DNA from: Rubrolithibacter danxiaensis
GTDB taxonomy: Bacteria; Bacteroidota; Bacteroidia; Sphingobacteriales; Sphingobacteriaceae
NCBI RefSeq assembly: GCF_047272945.1
Contig: NZ_JBKOPS010000001.1
Coordinates: 372,001-436,000, forward strand
Reading direction: 5' to 3'
DNA: 64,000 nucleotides
Shown here one piece after another: positions 34,845 through 42,853 of the stretch. Positions within the stretch are counted from its first letter, which is position 1, and the number at the start of each line of letters is the position of its first letter. The translations under genes and the position numbers were made by a program. The notes beneath the pieces are model-generated. The model was not told the DNA's origin and did not search any database. It saw only the letters and a list, made by a program, of their open reading frames with translations.

Positions 34845-36502
34845 GTTGTGGCTAATATCGCAAAGAACAAATCTGAAAGCAAATCACAACAACTCCCTCC
34901 CTCAGGTAAATAAACAGGCTGTTGTGGCTAATATCGCAAAGAACAAATCTGAAAGCAAATCACAACAGCCTGTTAACCAGAATGGATGGCGCAATCGTTG
35001 TGGCTAATATCGCAAAGAACAAATCTGAAAGCAAATCACAACAGGTGTGGAAGATATGAGCGTTAAGTCAGCGTTGTGGCTAATATCGCAAAGAACAAAT
35101 CTGAAAGCAAATCACAACTATAATCAGGCGCTGACAAAGGTAAGCCTAGTTGTGGCTAATATCGCAAAGAACAAATCTGAAAGCAAATCACAACAGAAAC
35201 ATACTAAGGAGGAACTAAGACATGGTTGTGGCTAATATCGCAAAGAACAAATCTGAAAGCAAATCACAACCACTTTCTTGTTTGCTTCTACCAAATCAAG
35301 TTGTGGCTAATATCGCAAAGAACAAATCTGAAAGCAAATCACAACAGGGTGTTCTTTTCAGGCTATATTTCCCGGGTTGTGGCTAATATCGCAAAGAACA
35401 AATCTGAAAGCAAATCACAACAAAACGTGACATTTGGTAGAAGTCCATTAGGTTGTGGCTAATATCGCAAAGAACAAATCTGAAAGCAAATCACAACGAT
35501 CTGTTGCCGATAGGTTTGAAAACTGGGGTTGTGGCTAATATCGCAAAGAACAAATCTGAAAGCAAATCACAACTGATAGCTCTAATTTCATATCTTGAGG
35601 TTAGTTGTGGCTAATATCGCAAAGAACAAATCTGAAAGCAAATCACAACACCTGTGAACATTTCTATTTCTTTTTTTCGTTGTGGCTAATATCGCAAAGA
35701 ACAAATCTGAAAGCAAATCACAACTATATTTGAATATAGCAAATTAAAAAATGTGTTGTGGCTAATATCGCAAAGAACAAATCTGAAAGCAAATCACAAC
35801 TACCGTTGTTGCGTTAAAGACTGTTGGTTCGTTGTGGCTAATATCGCAAAGAACAAATCTGAAAGCAAATCACAACAGCGATTGAATCTCCCTGTTTAAA
35901 TACCAAGTTGTGGCTAATATCGCAAAGAACAAATCTGAAAGCAAATCACAACTTTTATGAGGTACGAATAAAATCAAAAAAGGTTGTGGCTAATATCGCA
36001 AAGAACAAATCTGAAAGCAAATCACAACTTGTTTGCCACTGATGTCTGCAAAAAGCGGGGTTGTGGCTAATATCGCAAAGAACAAATCTGAAAGCAAATC
36101 ACAACTTATGCCGATGAGCATATCCCTGTCAGATCGTTGTGGCTAATATCGCAAAGAACAAATCTGAAAGCAAATCACAACATTTGGGGTGTCGTGACGT
36201 GGTGTTGTTGTGTTGTGGCTAATATCGCAAAGAACAAATCTGAAAGCAAATCACAACTACAGATAGCAGGCTACTTTTCTAAAGATCGTTGTGGCTAATA
36301 TCGCAAAGAACAAATCTGAAAGCAAATCACAACACGATAAAGGGCCAATGACATTAACGCCGGGTTGTGGCTAATATCGCAAAGAACAAATCTGAAAGCA
36401 AATCACAACTACGGCTCGGAACTCAAAGCTAAAGGCAAAGTTGTGGCTAATATCGCAAAGAACAAATCTGAAAGCAAATCACAACTTCTGCAAAAACGTT
36501 CA

Positions 36503-36964
36503 TTAACTATTCAACGCCCGTTTTAAGGCCATAATATATCCCAAATGCAGGCCCTCATGTACTGCTACAAAGCGGATTGCATCCTCAATACTATTTAATT
36601 CCACTCCATAGCTGGTAGGATAGCTTGTATAAGATGAAAAGATTTTATCGGCATAATCTTTTTCAAGATCCTGCAAAGTACTTACAGCAAGTTCCTGAAG
36701 TGAGGTATATTCACTTTGGTGGATAAAACTTTCGGGCTTTGTTCCTTTCCTGTACTTTGTAAAAACTTCCATATCTACCTTTGCCGTATTACCCGAAAGT
36801 TGATAGCATAAAGCCTGCTGACTTCCAATGATATGGCCCAAATGCCAGATAAGATTGTTATTAAAATTAGCCGGAATCCGGTTTACCTCTTCAATTGAAA
36901 GGCCCGACAAAACATTCAGAAAGTTTTTCCTTGTTTGAGTTAGTATGTTGAAGTAGTTATCCAT
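36503..36964 (-). CDS. DinB-superfamily protein
   Basis: A 153-aa four-helix-bundle protein. The pattern NNLIWHLGHIIGSQQALCY near residue 40 and HEGLHLGYIMALKRAL near the C-terminus places histidines where DinB/YfiT proteins bind a metal ion, so a metal-dependent small-thiol S-transferase or hydrolase is possible. No signal peptide. Its stop codon is only 17 bp from the last CRISPR repeat and it is transcribed toward the array, so read-through could feed the pre-crRNA. Function is unproven. Confidence 0.75.
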   Translation of the reverse strand: MDNYFNILTQTRKNFLNVLSGLSIEEVNRIPANFNNNLIWHLGHIIGSQQALCYQLSGNTAKVDMEVFTKYRKGTKPESFIHQSEYTSLQELAVSTLQDLEKDYADKIFSSYTSYPTSYGVELNSIEDAIRFVAVHEGLHLGYIMALKRALNS

Positions 36965-37010
36965 AAGTTTTTCTTGCGAAGATAAATTTTTGAACCTTTA
37001 ATAAATCCTA

Positions 37011-37047
37011 AAAAATAAAAAGGGGATAAATATGACATATTTATCCC
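37011..37047 (-). terminator. Terminator after the PQQ-propeller gene
   Basis: An 11-bp stem GGGATAAATAT / ATATTTATCCC (37023-37033, 37037-37047) with a 3-nt loop, followed on the minus strand by CCTTTTTATTTTTT. Confidence 0.8.
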
Positions 37048-37070
37048 TAAAAATGGTTAGCAAGGGTAAG

Positions 37071-38462
37071 TTAATGGTGATGCTCAGAAGCGGTGTTGAC
37101 GGCAGGTGCAGGGCTCTCCTTTAAATTTAATGCATACAAATACCCGTCGGCACTGCCAAAAAACGCAGTTCCGGCAACAATTGCCGGAGAGGAAACAATA
37201 GGCCCCAGCTGATAAAGTTCATTCATTACTTCAACACTCGTCTGGTATAAAGAAGCATCTCTGGTACCTGCAACAAAACTGAAATCAATATTTCCTTCTT
37301 TATTTAGGATTTCCGAGGCATATTTCTTTCTTCCCGCTGTAGCAAACTCATCCTGTCTTTCGCCGCTATTCAGGTTTAATGCATAAAGCTTGCCTGTATA
37401 ATCACCAAAATAAAGGGCATTACCTGCAATTGCAGGCGATGAATATAAATAGCCATTGGCTTTAAAGTGGTATTTTTCCTTACCGGTTTTAGCGTCGAGT
37501 GCTAAAAAAAGAAAAGAATCAGAAGTGCCGAAATAAACGATCCTATCTTTAACAGCAGCCGTATTTACTACCCAGGATCCGTTTGCTGAATATTTCCAGA
37601 CAAGCTTTCCGCTACCGGCATCTAAAGCGTAAAAATAGCCGTCTCTTGATCCAAAATAAATAGCACCATCATCGTAAGCAGGAGAAGATTCTATACCTTC
37701 CATTAAATGATATTGCGGGTCATCACCAGTCTTAAACTTCCATTTCTCTTTGCCTGTATATGCATCCAACGCATACATATAAGTATCCCAACTGCCGAAA
37801 TAAAGCGTATTATCAGCTAAAGCGGGACTTGAGCGGACAATTCCGTTGGTCTTAAATTTCCATTTTAATTCTCCGCTTTCTGCATCGAGAGCATACATAT
37901 TACCGTCGCTGCTGCCGAAATAAACTGTGAGATGTTTATCGTCTTTATTAATTACCGGGGATGAAAGGAAATAATCATACAAATCCTCCATATACATATC
38001 GGCAGGTTTCATTGTCCAATAAGCTTTTCCGCCAACTTTCTTCTCGCCTCCGGTTTTAAATTTCCATTTCTCTTTTCCTGTTTTGGTATCCAGGGCATAG
38101 TAATACCCGTCGTAACTTCCAAAATACACGGTATTTTTAAACACAGCAGGAGAAGAGTGAACAGCACCTCCGGTTTTAAACCTCCACAAAAGGTTACCGT
38201 TTTCTACATCAATAGCATATAAATTCTTATCCTCACTTCCAACATAGACAACACCTTCAAACACAGCAGGAGAAGAAAAAATTTTACCAGCCGTTTTAAA
38301 TTTCCAGCTTAAGCCGTTAAAGCCCTGGTAATTTTTAGACGGATATATGCCGCAATGCGTCTCACATCCATGAAACATTGCCCATTGCACTGAATAATTT
38401 TGTGAAAAAGCCGCAGAAGTACTGAAAATGCTTAGCAGCAGAAGCATGAATTTAACTTTCAT
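37071..38462 (-). CDS. Secreted PQQ-like beta-propeller protein
   Basis: Exported protein of 463 aa. The ATG at 38462 gives a clear signal peptide (MKVKFMLLLLSIFSTSAAFS); an in-frame TTG at 38543 would bury it. The rest is eight or so repeats of the type SSPAVxxNTVYFGSxDGYYYALDxKTGKEKWKFKTGG, the BamB/quinoprotein propeller signature. No clear PQQ-ligand or catalytic residues can be assigned, so it may be structural or a binding protein. It lies downstream of a LytTR/LytS pair on the same strand. Confidence 0.85.
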   Translation of the reverse strand: MKVKFMLLLLSIFSTSAAFSQNYSVQWAMFHGCETHCGIYPSKNYQGFNGLSWKFKTAGKIFSSPAVFEGVVYVGSEDKNLYAIDVENGNLLWRFKTGGAVHSSPAVFKNTVYFGSYDGYYYALDTKTGKEKWKFKTGGEKKVGGKAYWTMKPADMYMEDLYDYFLSSPVINKDDKHLTVYFGSSDGNMYALDAESGELKWKFKTNGIVRSSPALADNTLYFGSWDTYMYALDAYTGKEKWKFKTGDDPQYHLMEGIESSPAYDDGAIYFGSRDGYFYALDAGSGKLVWKYSANGSWVVNTAAVKDRIVYFGTSDSFLFLALDAKTGKEKYHFKANGYLYSSPAIAGNALYFGDYTGKLYALNLNSGERQDEFATAGRKKYASEILNKEGNIDFSFVAGTRDASLYQTSVEVMNELYQLGPIVSSPAIVAGTAFFGSADGYLYALNLKESPAPAVNTASEHHH

Positions 38463-38571
38463 CTGTTCATTTTTTCTTAAAGTAACAGAACAAGGTTCCG
38501 CACTGCAAGTAAAAACTGACAAGAGGCGCATTAGACGGGACAAGAAGCATTTTTATTGCTATAAGAAGAAA

Positions 38572-39348
38572 TTACTCTAATATTTTTTCGAGGGATGATT
38601 TGTAGTTGCGGCTTAATTTTAGCTTAGTTCCGTCTTTGAGCAGAATATAAGAATCTCCATGCAGGTAAGGTTCAATTATTTCGATATGGTCTATATTTAC
38701 AATATGTGATTTATGGATACGAGCAAATTTTTCCGGATCTAAAAGATCTGAAAGCTGTTTAAAAGTATAATTTGCTGTTCTGCTTTCCGAACCTGTATAA
38801 AGCCTTACAAAATTCCCTTCGCTTTCAATAAAGGAAATTGTATCTACAGGCACAAAACTGATCTTACCGTTATTTTTAGCCAAAAGCCTCTTTTTATAAG
38901 CTGCCTTTACCGATGGCTGCAACAACGCAAGCAAGGCTTCTGCCTGCTGTATTTTTAACTGATTCGTGCTGCTACGGATCTGCACCCTTGCCTTATCGAG
39001 GCTTGCATAAAAACGTTCGTCATCGTAGGGCTTCAATAAATAATCTACCGCTGATTTTTCAAAAGCTTTTAAAGCGTATTGATCAAAGGCTGTTACAAAA
39101 ATAAAAGCCGGGCAATATTCCTTGCTAACTGTTTCCAATACCTCAAACCCGTTTAGTTCAGGCATTTGAATATCCAGAAATACAAGGTCAGGTTTCAACT
39201 GTATAATTGCAGCGGCAGTTTCGTTTCCATCGCAACAGCTTGCCAAAACATCTATGTCTTCTTTTCCCGAAAGCAAGGTTTCAATGGAAGTTCGTGCAGC
39301 CGGCTCGTCATCCGCAATCACTATTGAAATTTTTTTATTGGTAAACAC
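38572..39348 (-). CDS. LytTR-family response regulator
   Basis: Response regulator of 258 aa. The receiver domain (1-125) has ISIVIADDEPAARTS and phospho-acceptor D59 in PDLVFLDIQMPELNGFEV, then the K of LLKPYDDERF. The LytTR DNA-binding domain (about 150-258) shows KRLLAKNNGKISFVPVDTI and FARIHKSHIVNIDHIE. The start is a GTG at 39348, nine bases after the kinase stop; no in-frame ATG fits. It pairs with the upstream sensor kinase; the propeller gene downstream is a candidate target. Confidence 0.93.
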   Translation of the reverse strand: MFTNKKISIVIADDEPAARTSIETLLSGKEDIDVLASCCDGNETAAAIIQLKPDLVFLDIQMPELNGFEVLETVSKEYCPAFIFVTAFDQYALKAFEKSAVDYLLKPYDDERFYASLDKARVQIRSSTNQLKIQQAEALLALLQPSVKAAYKKRLLAKNNGKISFVPVDTISFIESEGNFVRLYTGSESRTANYTFKQLSDLLDPEKFARIHKSHIVNIDHIEIIEPYLHGDSYILLKDGTKLKLSRNYKSSLEKILE

Positions 39349-39357
39349 AGTCGTACA

Positions 39358-40455
39358 TTAAGTTAAAGGAATTTTTAATACAGCTTTTACTCCCCCGTTC
39401 TCATGATTGATGGAAAAACAACTCCCACTCCCGTAAATTTCATTCAATCGTGAAGTTACATTCATTAATCCGATACCACCATTGCTGCCCGAATCTATAA
39501 ATAAGTTCCCCTCATTAAAAACGCTTAGAGTTAAGTAATTTTCCTGCACTACTGCCTCAATTATCAGTTGCGAGGCATTGCTCTGTTTTGCAATACCGTG
39601 TTTTATGGCATTTTCAACAAGTGGCTGTAAAATAAAATGGGGCACCGGTTTGTTAAGGCATTCGTTACTGATATTCTTAATTATTTTGAGCCGGCCTTCA
39701 AAACGAATAGCTTCTATGGCAAGATACAGGTCAATAAACTCAAGTTCTTTTTTTAAGGCAACTATTAATTCTGTATCTGAATACAATGTGGAGCGTAAAA
39801 AATCGCCCAGCCGGGAAGTAATCTTAATCGCTTTATCATGTTCAGAAGTTCGTATTAAAGAATTTATTGTATTTAGAGTATTGAAAAGAAAATGCGGACT
39901 CAGTTGTAATTTCAATGCTTCCAGCTGTGCTGCCTGAAGCTGATTTCTTAATTCTGTATTCTTTAATTCAACTTTTGCAGTGTGCAGCGCATTCTCTTTG
40001 CTTTTGAGATTTACACTGTCGGCAAAAACAACAACGACGATAAAGATATAAATAGCAAGGTCCCAGGCTACTTGCGAGAGATATGAATTTAAATATTCTT
40101 TTGCAGAAAACCGGCTGATGCTGGTATCCATAATAAAAGTCATTGCAAAAAGCCGCAAATGAGAAAATAACGATAAAATGCAAAGGGCAGCCAGTACCTG
40201 AATTCTCAGGTTTTTCTTCCATTCCGCCGTATCTAAAGGAAACTTCTCATAAATGTACATGATCACCGGAGTAAGTAAGGCGCATAAATACCAGGAAGGC
40301 AATTGCCTGATGAAAAGATGGAGCCAGTTTGCATCCGGGTTTCTGAGCTTTTGATTAAGATACATTTGAACAGAAATACTGAAGGCAGCCAAAGTCCATA
40401 TTCCAAGTATTTTAAACGCTTGTACCGCAGAAATTTTCTTTACAGGAAATTGCAT
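39358..40455 (-). CDS. LytS-like membrane sensor histidine kinase
   Basis: Sensor kinase of 365 aa with four predicted membrane spans (about 14-31, 52-70, 86-108, 131-147), a short coiled coil (150-185), and the His_kinase domain with phospho-acceptor H188 in LKLQLSPHFLFNTLNTINS. The HATPase domain follows with PHFILQPLVENAIKHGI and SNGGIGLMNVTSRL. There is no large extracellular sensor, so the signal is probably sensed in or near the membrane. Its gene starts the kinase-regulator operon. Confidence 0.93.
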   Translation of the reverse strand: MQFPVKKISAVQAFKILGIWTLAAFSISVQMYLNQKLRNPDANWLHLFIRQLPSWYLCALLTPVIMYIYEKFPLDTAEWKKNLRIQVLAALCILSLFSHLRLFAMTFIMDTSISRFSAKEYLNSYLSQVAWDLAIYIFIVVVVFADSVNLKSKENALHTAKVELKNTELRNQLQAAQLEALKLQLSPHFLFNTLNTINSLIRTSEHDKAIKITSRLGDFLRSTLYSDTELIVALKKELEFIDLYLAIEAIRFEGRLKIIKNISNECLNKPVPHFILQPLVENAIKHGIAKQSNASQLIIEAVVQENYLTLSVFNEGNLFIDSGSNGGIGLMNVTSRLNEIYGSGSCFSINHENGGVKAVLKIPLT

Positions 40456-40578
40456 TTATAAATTCAATCAGGATACAAATTAAAAATTAAACACCAGAAG
40501 TATCTTTATTTTAAAGAAATTGTTTGTTTAATCGCCTTCAGAAAGTTTACTTTATATATAAAAAGCAGCATTAAAATT

Positions 40579-41502
40579 ATGAAGGCTAAAACTATAAAAG
40601 AAACTAATGGAAGAAGACAGTTCCTGCTTAACTTCAGCACCTTCGTTGGAACTTCTTCTTTGCTTATGCTGCCGGGCCTTTCTGTCGCAGAACAGCTGTT
40701 CAGGAATAGAAAGGATTATACCGTTAAGGAGATAATTGATCGTATCCTGAAAGAAATCCCCGGAGCGCCGTTTAAACAAACGGTGGATACTTTAAAAACA
40801 GGCAATCCAAACCAGGTGGTAAGCGGAATAGTAACAACCACCTTTGCCACTATTGAGGTAATTGAAAAAACGATCAAAGCAGGTGCAAATTTTATCATTG
40901 CACACGAACCTACCTTTTACAATCATTTAGATGAAACTGCATGGCTTGAGCAGAATGAAGTATTTGAATATAAAAATGAATTGCTTAAGAAACATAATAT
41001 TGCTGTTTGGAGGTTTCACGATTACTGGCACGCTAATAACCCGGATGGCATACTAAACGGCTTTTTACAAAGCATGGCGTGGGAAAAACTGTATGACCCT
41101 AATCATCCGAATGTTATTACGTTATCTCCTGCTCCATTGACTCAGATAATCGACCGCATTAAAGCGAAATTGTCTATTCCTCATGTAAGAGTAATAGGCG
41201 ACCGCTCACAGGCCTGCAGCCGTATCGCATTTTCTTTAGGCTCGGCAGGAGGACGATCTCAAATAAGCCTTATCCAGAAAACAAAACCGGATGTTTTAGT
41301 TTGCGGTGAAGTTCAGGAGTGGGAAACAAGTGAATTTGTACGGGATGCAAGATTGGCAGGAAAAGATCTTTCATTAATAGTATTGGGACATGCAGTGAGC
41401 GAGGAAGAAGGAATGAAAGAGCTTGTAAGATGGCTGCAACCGAAGATACCGGATATAAAAATCATGCATATCCCAGCTAAAAACCCTTTCAGCTGGGATT
41501 AA
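40579..41502 (+). CDS. Nif3-like protein with twin-arginine signal
   Basis: A 307-aa member of the NIF3/DUF34 dinuclear-metal family: FIIAHEPTFYNHLDE carries the metal-binding histidine, with FHDYWHANNPDGI and the C-terminal VLGHAVSEEEGMKEL supplying others. Unlike usual cytoplasmic NIF3 proteins, the N-terminus reads GRRQFLLNFSTFVGTSSLLM ending in GLSVAEQ, which looks like a Tat export signal. Biochemical function of the family is uncertain. The gene is divergent from the LytS-like kinase. Confidence 0.8.
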   Translation: MKAKTIKETNGRRQFLLNFSTFVGTSSLLMLPGLSVAEQLFRNRKDYTVKEIIDRILKEIPGAPFKQTVDTLKTGNPNQVVSGIVTTTFATIEVIEKTIKAGANFIIAHEPTFYNHLDETAWLEQNEVFEYKNELLKKHNIAVWRFHDYWHANNPDGILNGFLQSMAWEKLYDPNHPNVITLSPAPLTQIIDRIKAKLSIPHVRVIGDRSQACSRIAFSLGSAGGRSQISLIQKTKPDVLVCGEVQEWETSEFVRDARLAGKDLSLIVLGHAVSEEEGMKELVRWLQPKIPDIKIMHIPAKNPFSWD

Positions 41503-41505
41503 AAT

Positions 41506-42117
41506 TTATTTAAGAAGACTGCTGCTTTGTATAATTTTGCCGCCTCTCCGCTTTATATCTTCCTTTGCTGTTGTAAAAGCTTCGGCATTTATAGGGCGGG
41601 TAGCATCTTCTATTATCAGGGTATCAAATCCTTCACCTATAGAGTCCTTTGCAGAATAATAAACACAGTAATCAGCAGCTAACCCGGCTATATATACATG
41701 GCGTACTCCTTTTCCCCGGAAGTAGTCGGCAAGGCCGGTCGACCTTAAATAATTATTATCGTAGAACGCGCTGTAACTGTCAATTTCCGGGTTCGTTCCC
41801 TTCCTGAAAATGGCTTCTACCCTATTTGTAGAAAGATCCCTACTTATCGCGGCACCGTCCGTTCCCTGAATACAATGGTCGGGCCATAATACCTGGGAGA
41901 AATTATTTAACTCGATTATATCAAAAGGATGGCTTCCGGGATGACTGGAGGCAAAACTTTGATGGCCGCAAGGATGCCAGTCCTGACTTGCAACTACGAG
42001 GTCAAAATGCTCCTGCAATTTATTACATACAGGAATTATCTCATCTCCTCCGTGAACAGCCAAAGAACCACCGGGAAGAAAATCATTTTGAATATCTATT
42101 AGCAATAAAGCTTTCAT
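41506..42117 (-). CDS. pncA: Nicotinamidase
   Basis: Cysteine hydrolase (203 aa) deamidating nicotinamide to nicotinate in NAD salvage. The catalytic triad is D8 (LLIDIQNDFLPGGSL), K106 (IFRKGTNP) and C151 (IAGLAADYCVYYSAKD). The metal site D46/H48/H52 is in SQDWHPCGHQSF. All are intact and length is normal. Its start overlaps the end of the ceramidase-like gene upstream by 35 bases, implying one transcript. Confidence 0.94.
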   Translation of the reverse strand: MKALLLIDIQNDFLPGGSLAVHGGDEIIPVCNKLQEHFDLVVASQDWHPCGHQSFASSHPGSHPFDIIELNNFSQVLWPDHCIQGTDGAAISRDLSTNRVEAIFRKGTNPEIDSYSAFYDNNYLRSTGLADYFRGKGVRHVYIAGLAADYCVYYSAKDSIGEGFDTLIIEDATRPINAEAFTTAKEDIKRRGGKIIQSSSLLK

Positions 42118-42778
42118 GGGGTTTGTTTTGAGAAATAATCCGAAGCTTTACTTCTGAATTAAGACTGTGTATAAATCTGAACATGCAGGCGGTTGCAACT
42201 GCCCCGAAGGTATGCCAGAGAAAATGTGTACCAACCTGCAGTATTCCCCATTTGTCTGAAATCCGGAAAAATAAAGCAAAACTAAATGAAAGCAAGGCGA
42301 ATATAACCCATTTACCATGCAGAAAGTTGGTGCGGTAAAGATACACAATTACCGGAACCAAAACCATCAGGGCCATGAAACTATAATTCATATTGTTGGC
42401 AAAATGAGAATTGGCATGACTGTAATAATAATTAGTGAAGAATTCAACCGAGAAAAAGGATGCAAACACCAGGACACTTGCTACCGGGCCGCCTAAAATT
42501 TTATTCCAGAACCAGCCGCTGGTTAAAAAGCAAAGTATCAGGATTGGCAGCCAATCCAGCGAAATAAAAAAACTGTATTTACGCAGCCCATGGTAAAGAA
42601 TGCCTCCTATCCCTCCTACCAGTAACACCCAGGTAGCAATGCTTAAAAAAGTATGTTTTACAGAAAATCCTCTCAGTTTATATAGCCAGTACAGTGCCAG
42701 GAAAAGAAAGAGAGCAGACGTAATTGCGTTTAAAGGTTCAGGAAAAAGATGTTTTAAATTGGTTTCTGTATAGATCAT
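42083..42778 (-). CDS. Ceramidase-like (CREST superfamily) membrane protein
   Basis: A 231-aa protein with about seven membrane spans. Three features fit the alkaline ceramidase/CREST family: an N-terminal EPLNAITSALFLF segment (family pattern EP-N-x-SN-F), a YHG...SLDWLPI stretch (H...D) after the second span, and an HxxxH motif GTHFLWHTFGA in the last span. These are expected zinc ligands. An ATG at 42778 is preferred over an in-frame GTG at 42826. A role in sphingolipid or ceramide turnover is inferred, plausible since many Sphingobacteria make sphingolipids. Confidence 0.6.
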   Translation of the reverse strand: MIYTETNLKHLFPEPLNAITSALFLFLALYWLYKLRGFSVKHTFLSIATWVLLVGGIGGILYHGLRKYSFFISLDWLPILILCFLTSGWFWNKILGGPVASVLVFASFFSVEFFTNYYYSHANSHFANNMNYSFMALMVLVPVIVYLYRTNFLHGKWVIFALLSFSFALFFRISDKWGILQVGTHFLWHTFGAVATACMFRFIHSLNSEVKLRIISQNKPHESFIANRYSK

Positions 42779-42853
42779 TCCACCATCGGGTGGCAATATT
42801 TTTATTAAAAAAGTATGGGATATCACGCGTAAGCTTTTTGCTAAAGAAACAGC

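Larger units (their letters stand above)
32042..36485 (-). CRISPR. Type II-C CRISPR array, 59 repeats and 58 spacers
   Basis: The 46-nt repeat (plus strand begins GTTGTGGCTAATATCGC and ends GCAAATCACAAC) occurs 59 times without any variation that I could see, including both terminal copies. Starts run 32042, 32118, 32194 ... 36364, 36440. Spacers are 30 nt except eleven of 29 nt and one of 31 nt (36029-36059), total length 4444 bp. Strand is set to minus because the tracrRNA anti-repeat pairs with the minus-strand repeat (GTTGTGATTTGCTTT...), giving crRNAs of spacer followed by that sequence. Spacers 12 and 13 are identical; 36 and 37 are offset by one base; 30 is a hairpin. Translations of the array such as WLISQRTNLKANHN are artefacts. 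Confidence 0.99.

Noticed and set aside
34891..34996. Spacer 38 ends AACAGGCT and spacer 39 begins AGCCTGTT, its reverse complement
   Set aside because: The sequences diverge beyond these eight bases, so they do not come from overlapping sites; likely coincidence.
32423..35462. A series of open reading frames with repeated peptide WLISQRTNLKANHN or VVANIAKNKSESKSQ
   Set aside because: These are translations of the CRISPR repeat in different frames; they change with spacer sequence and have no gene context.
39578..39937. Sizeable antisense reading frames inside kinase and other genes
   Set aside because: They lie opposite well-supported genes, show no recognisable protein features, and lack plausible context.
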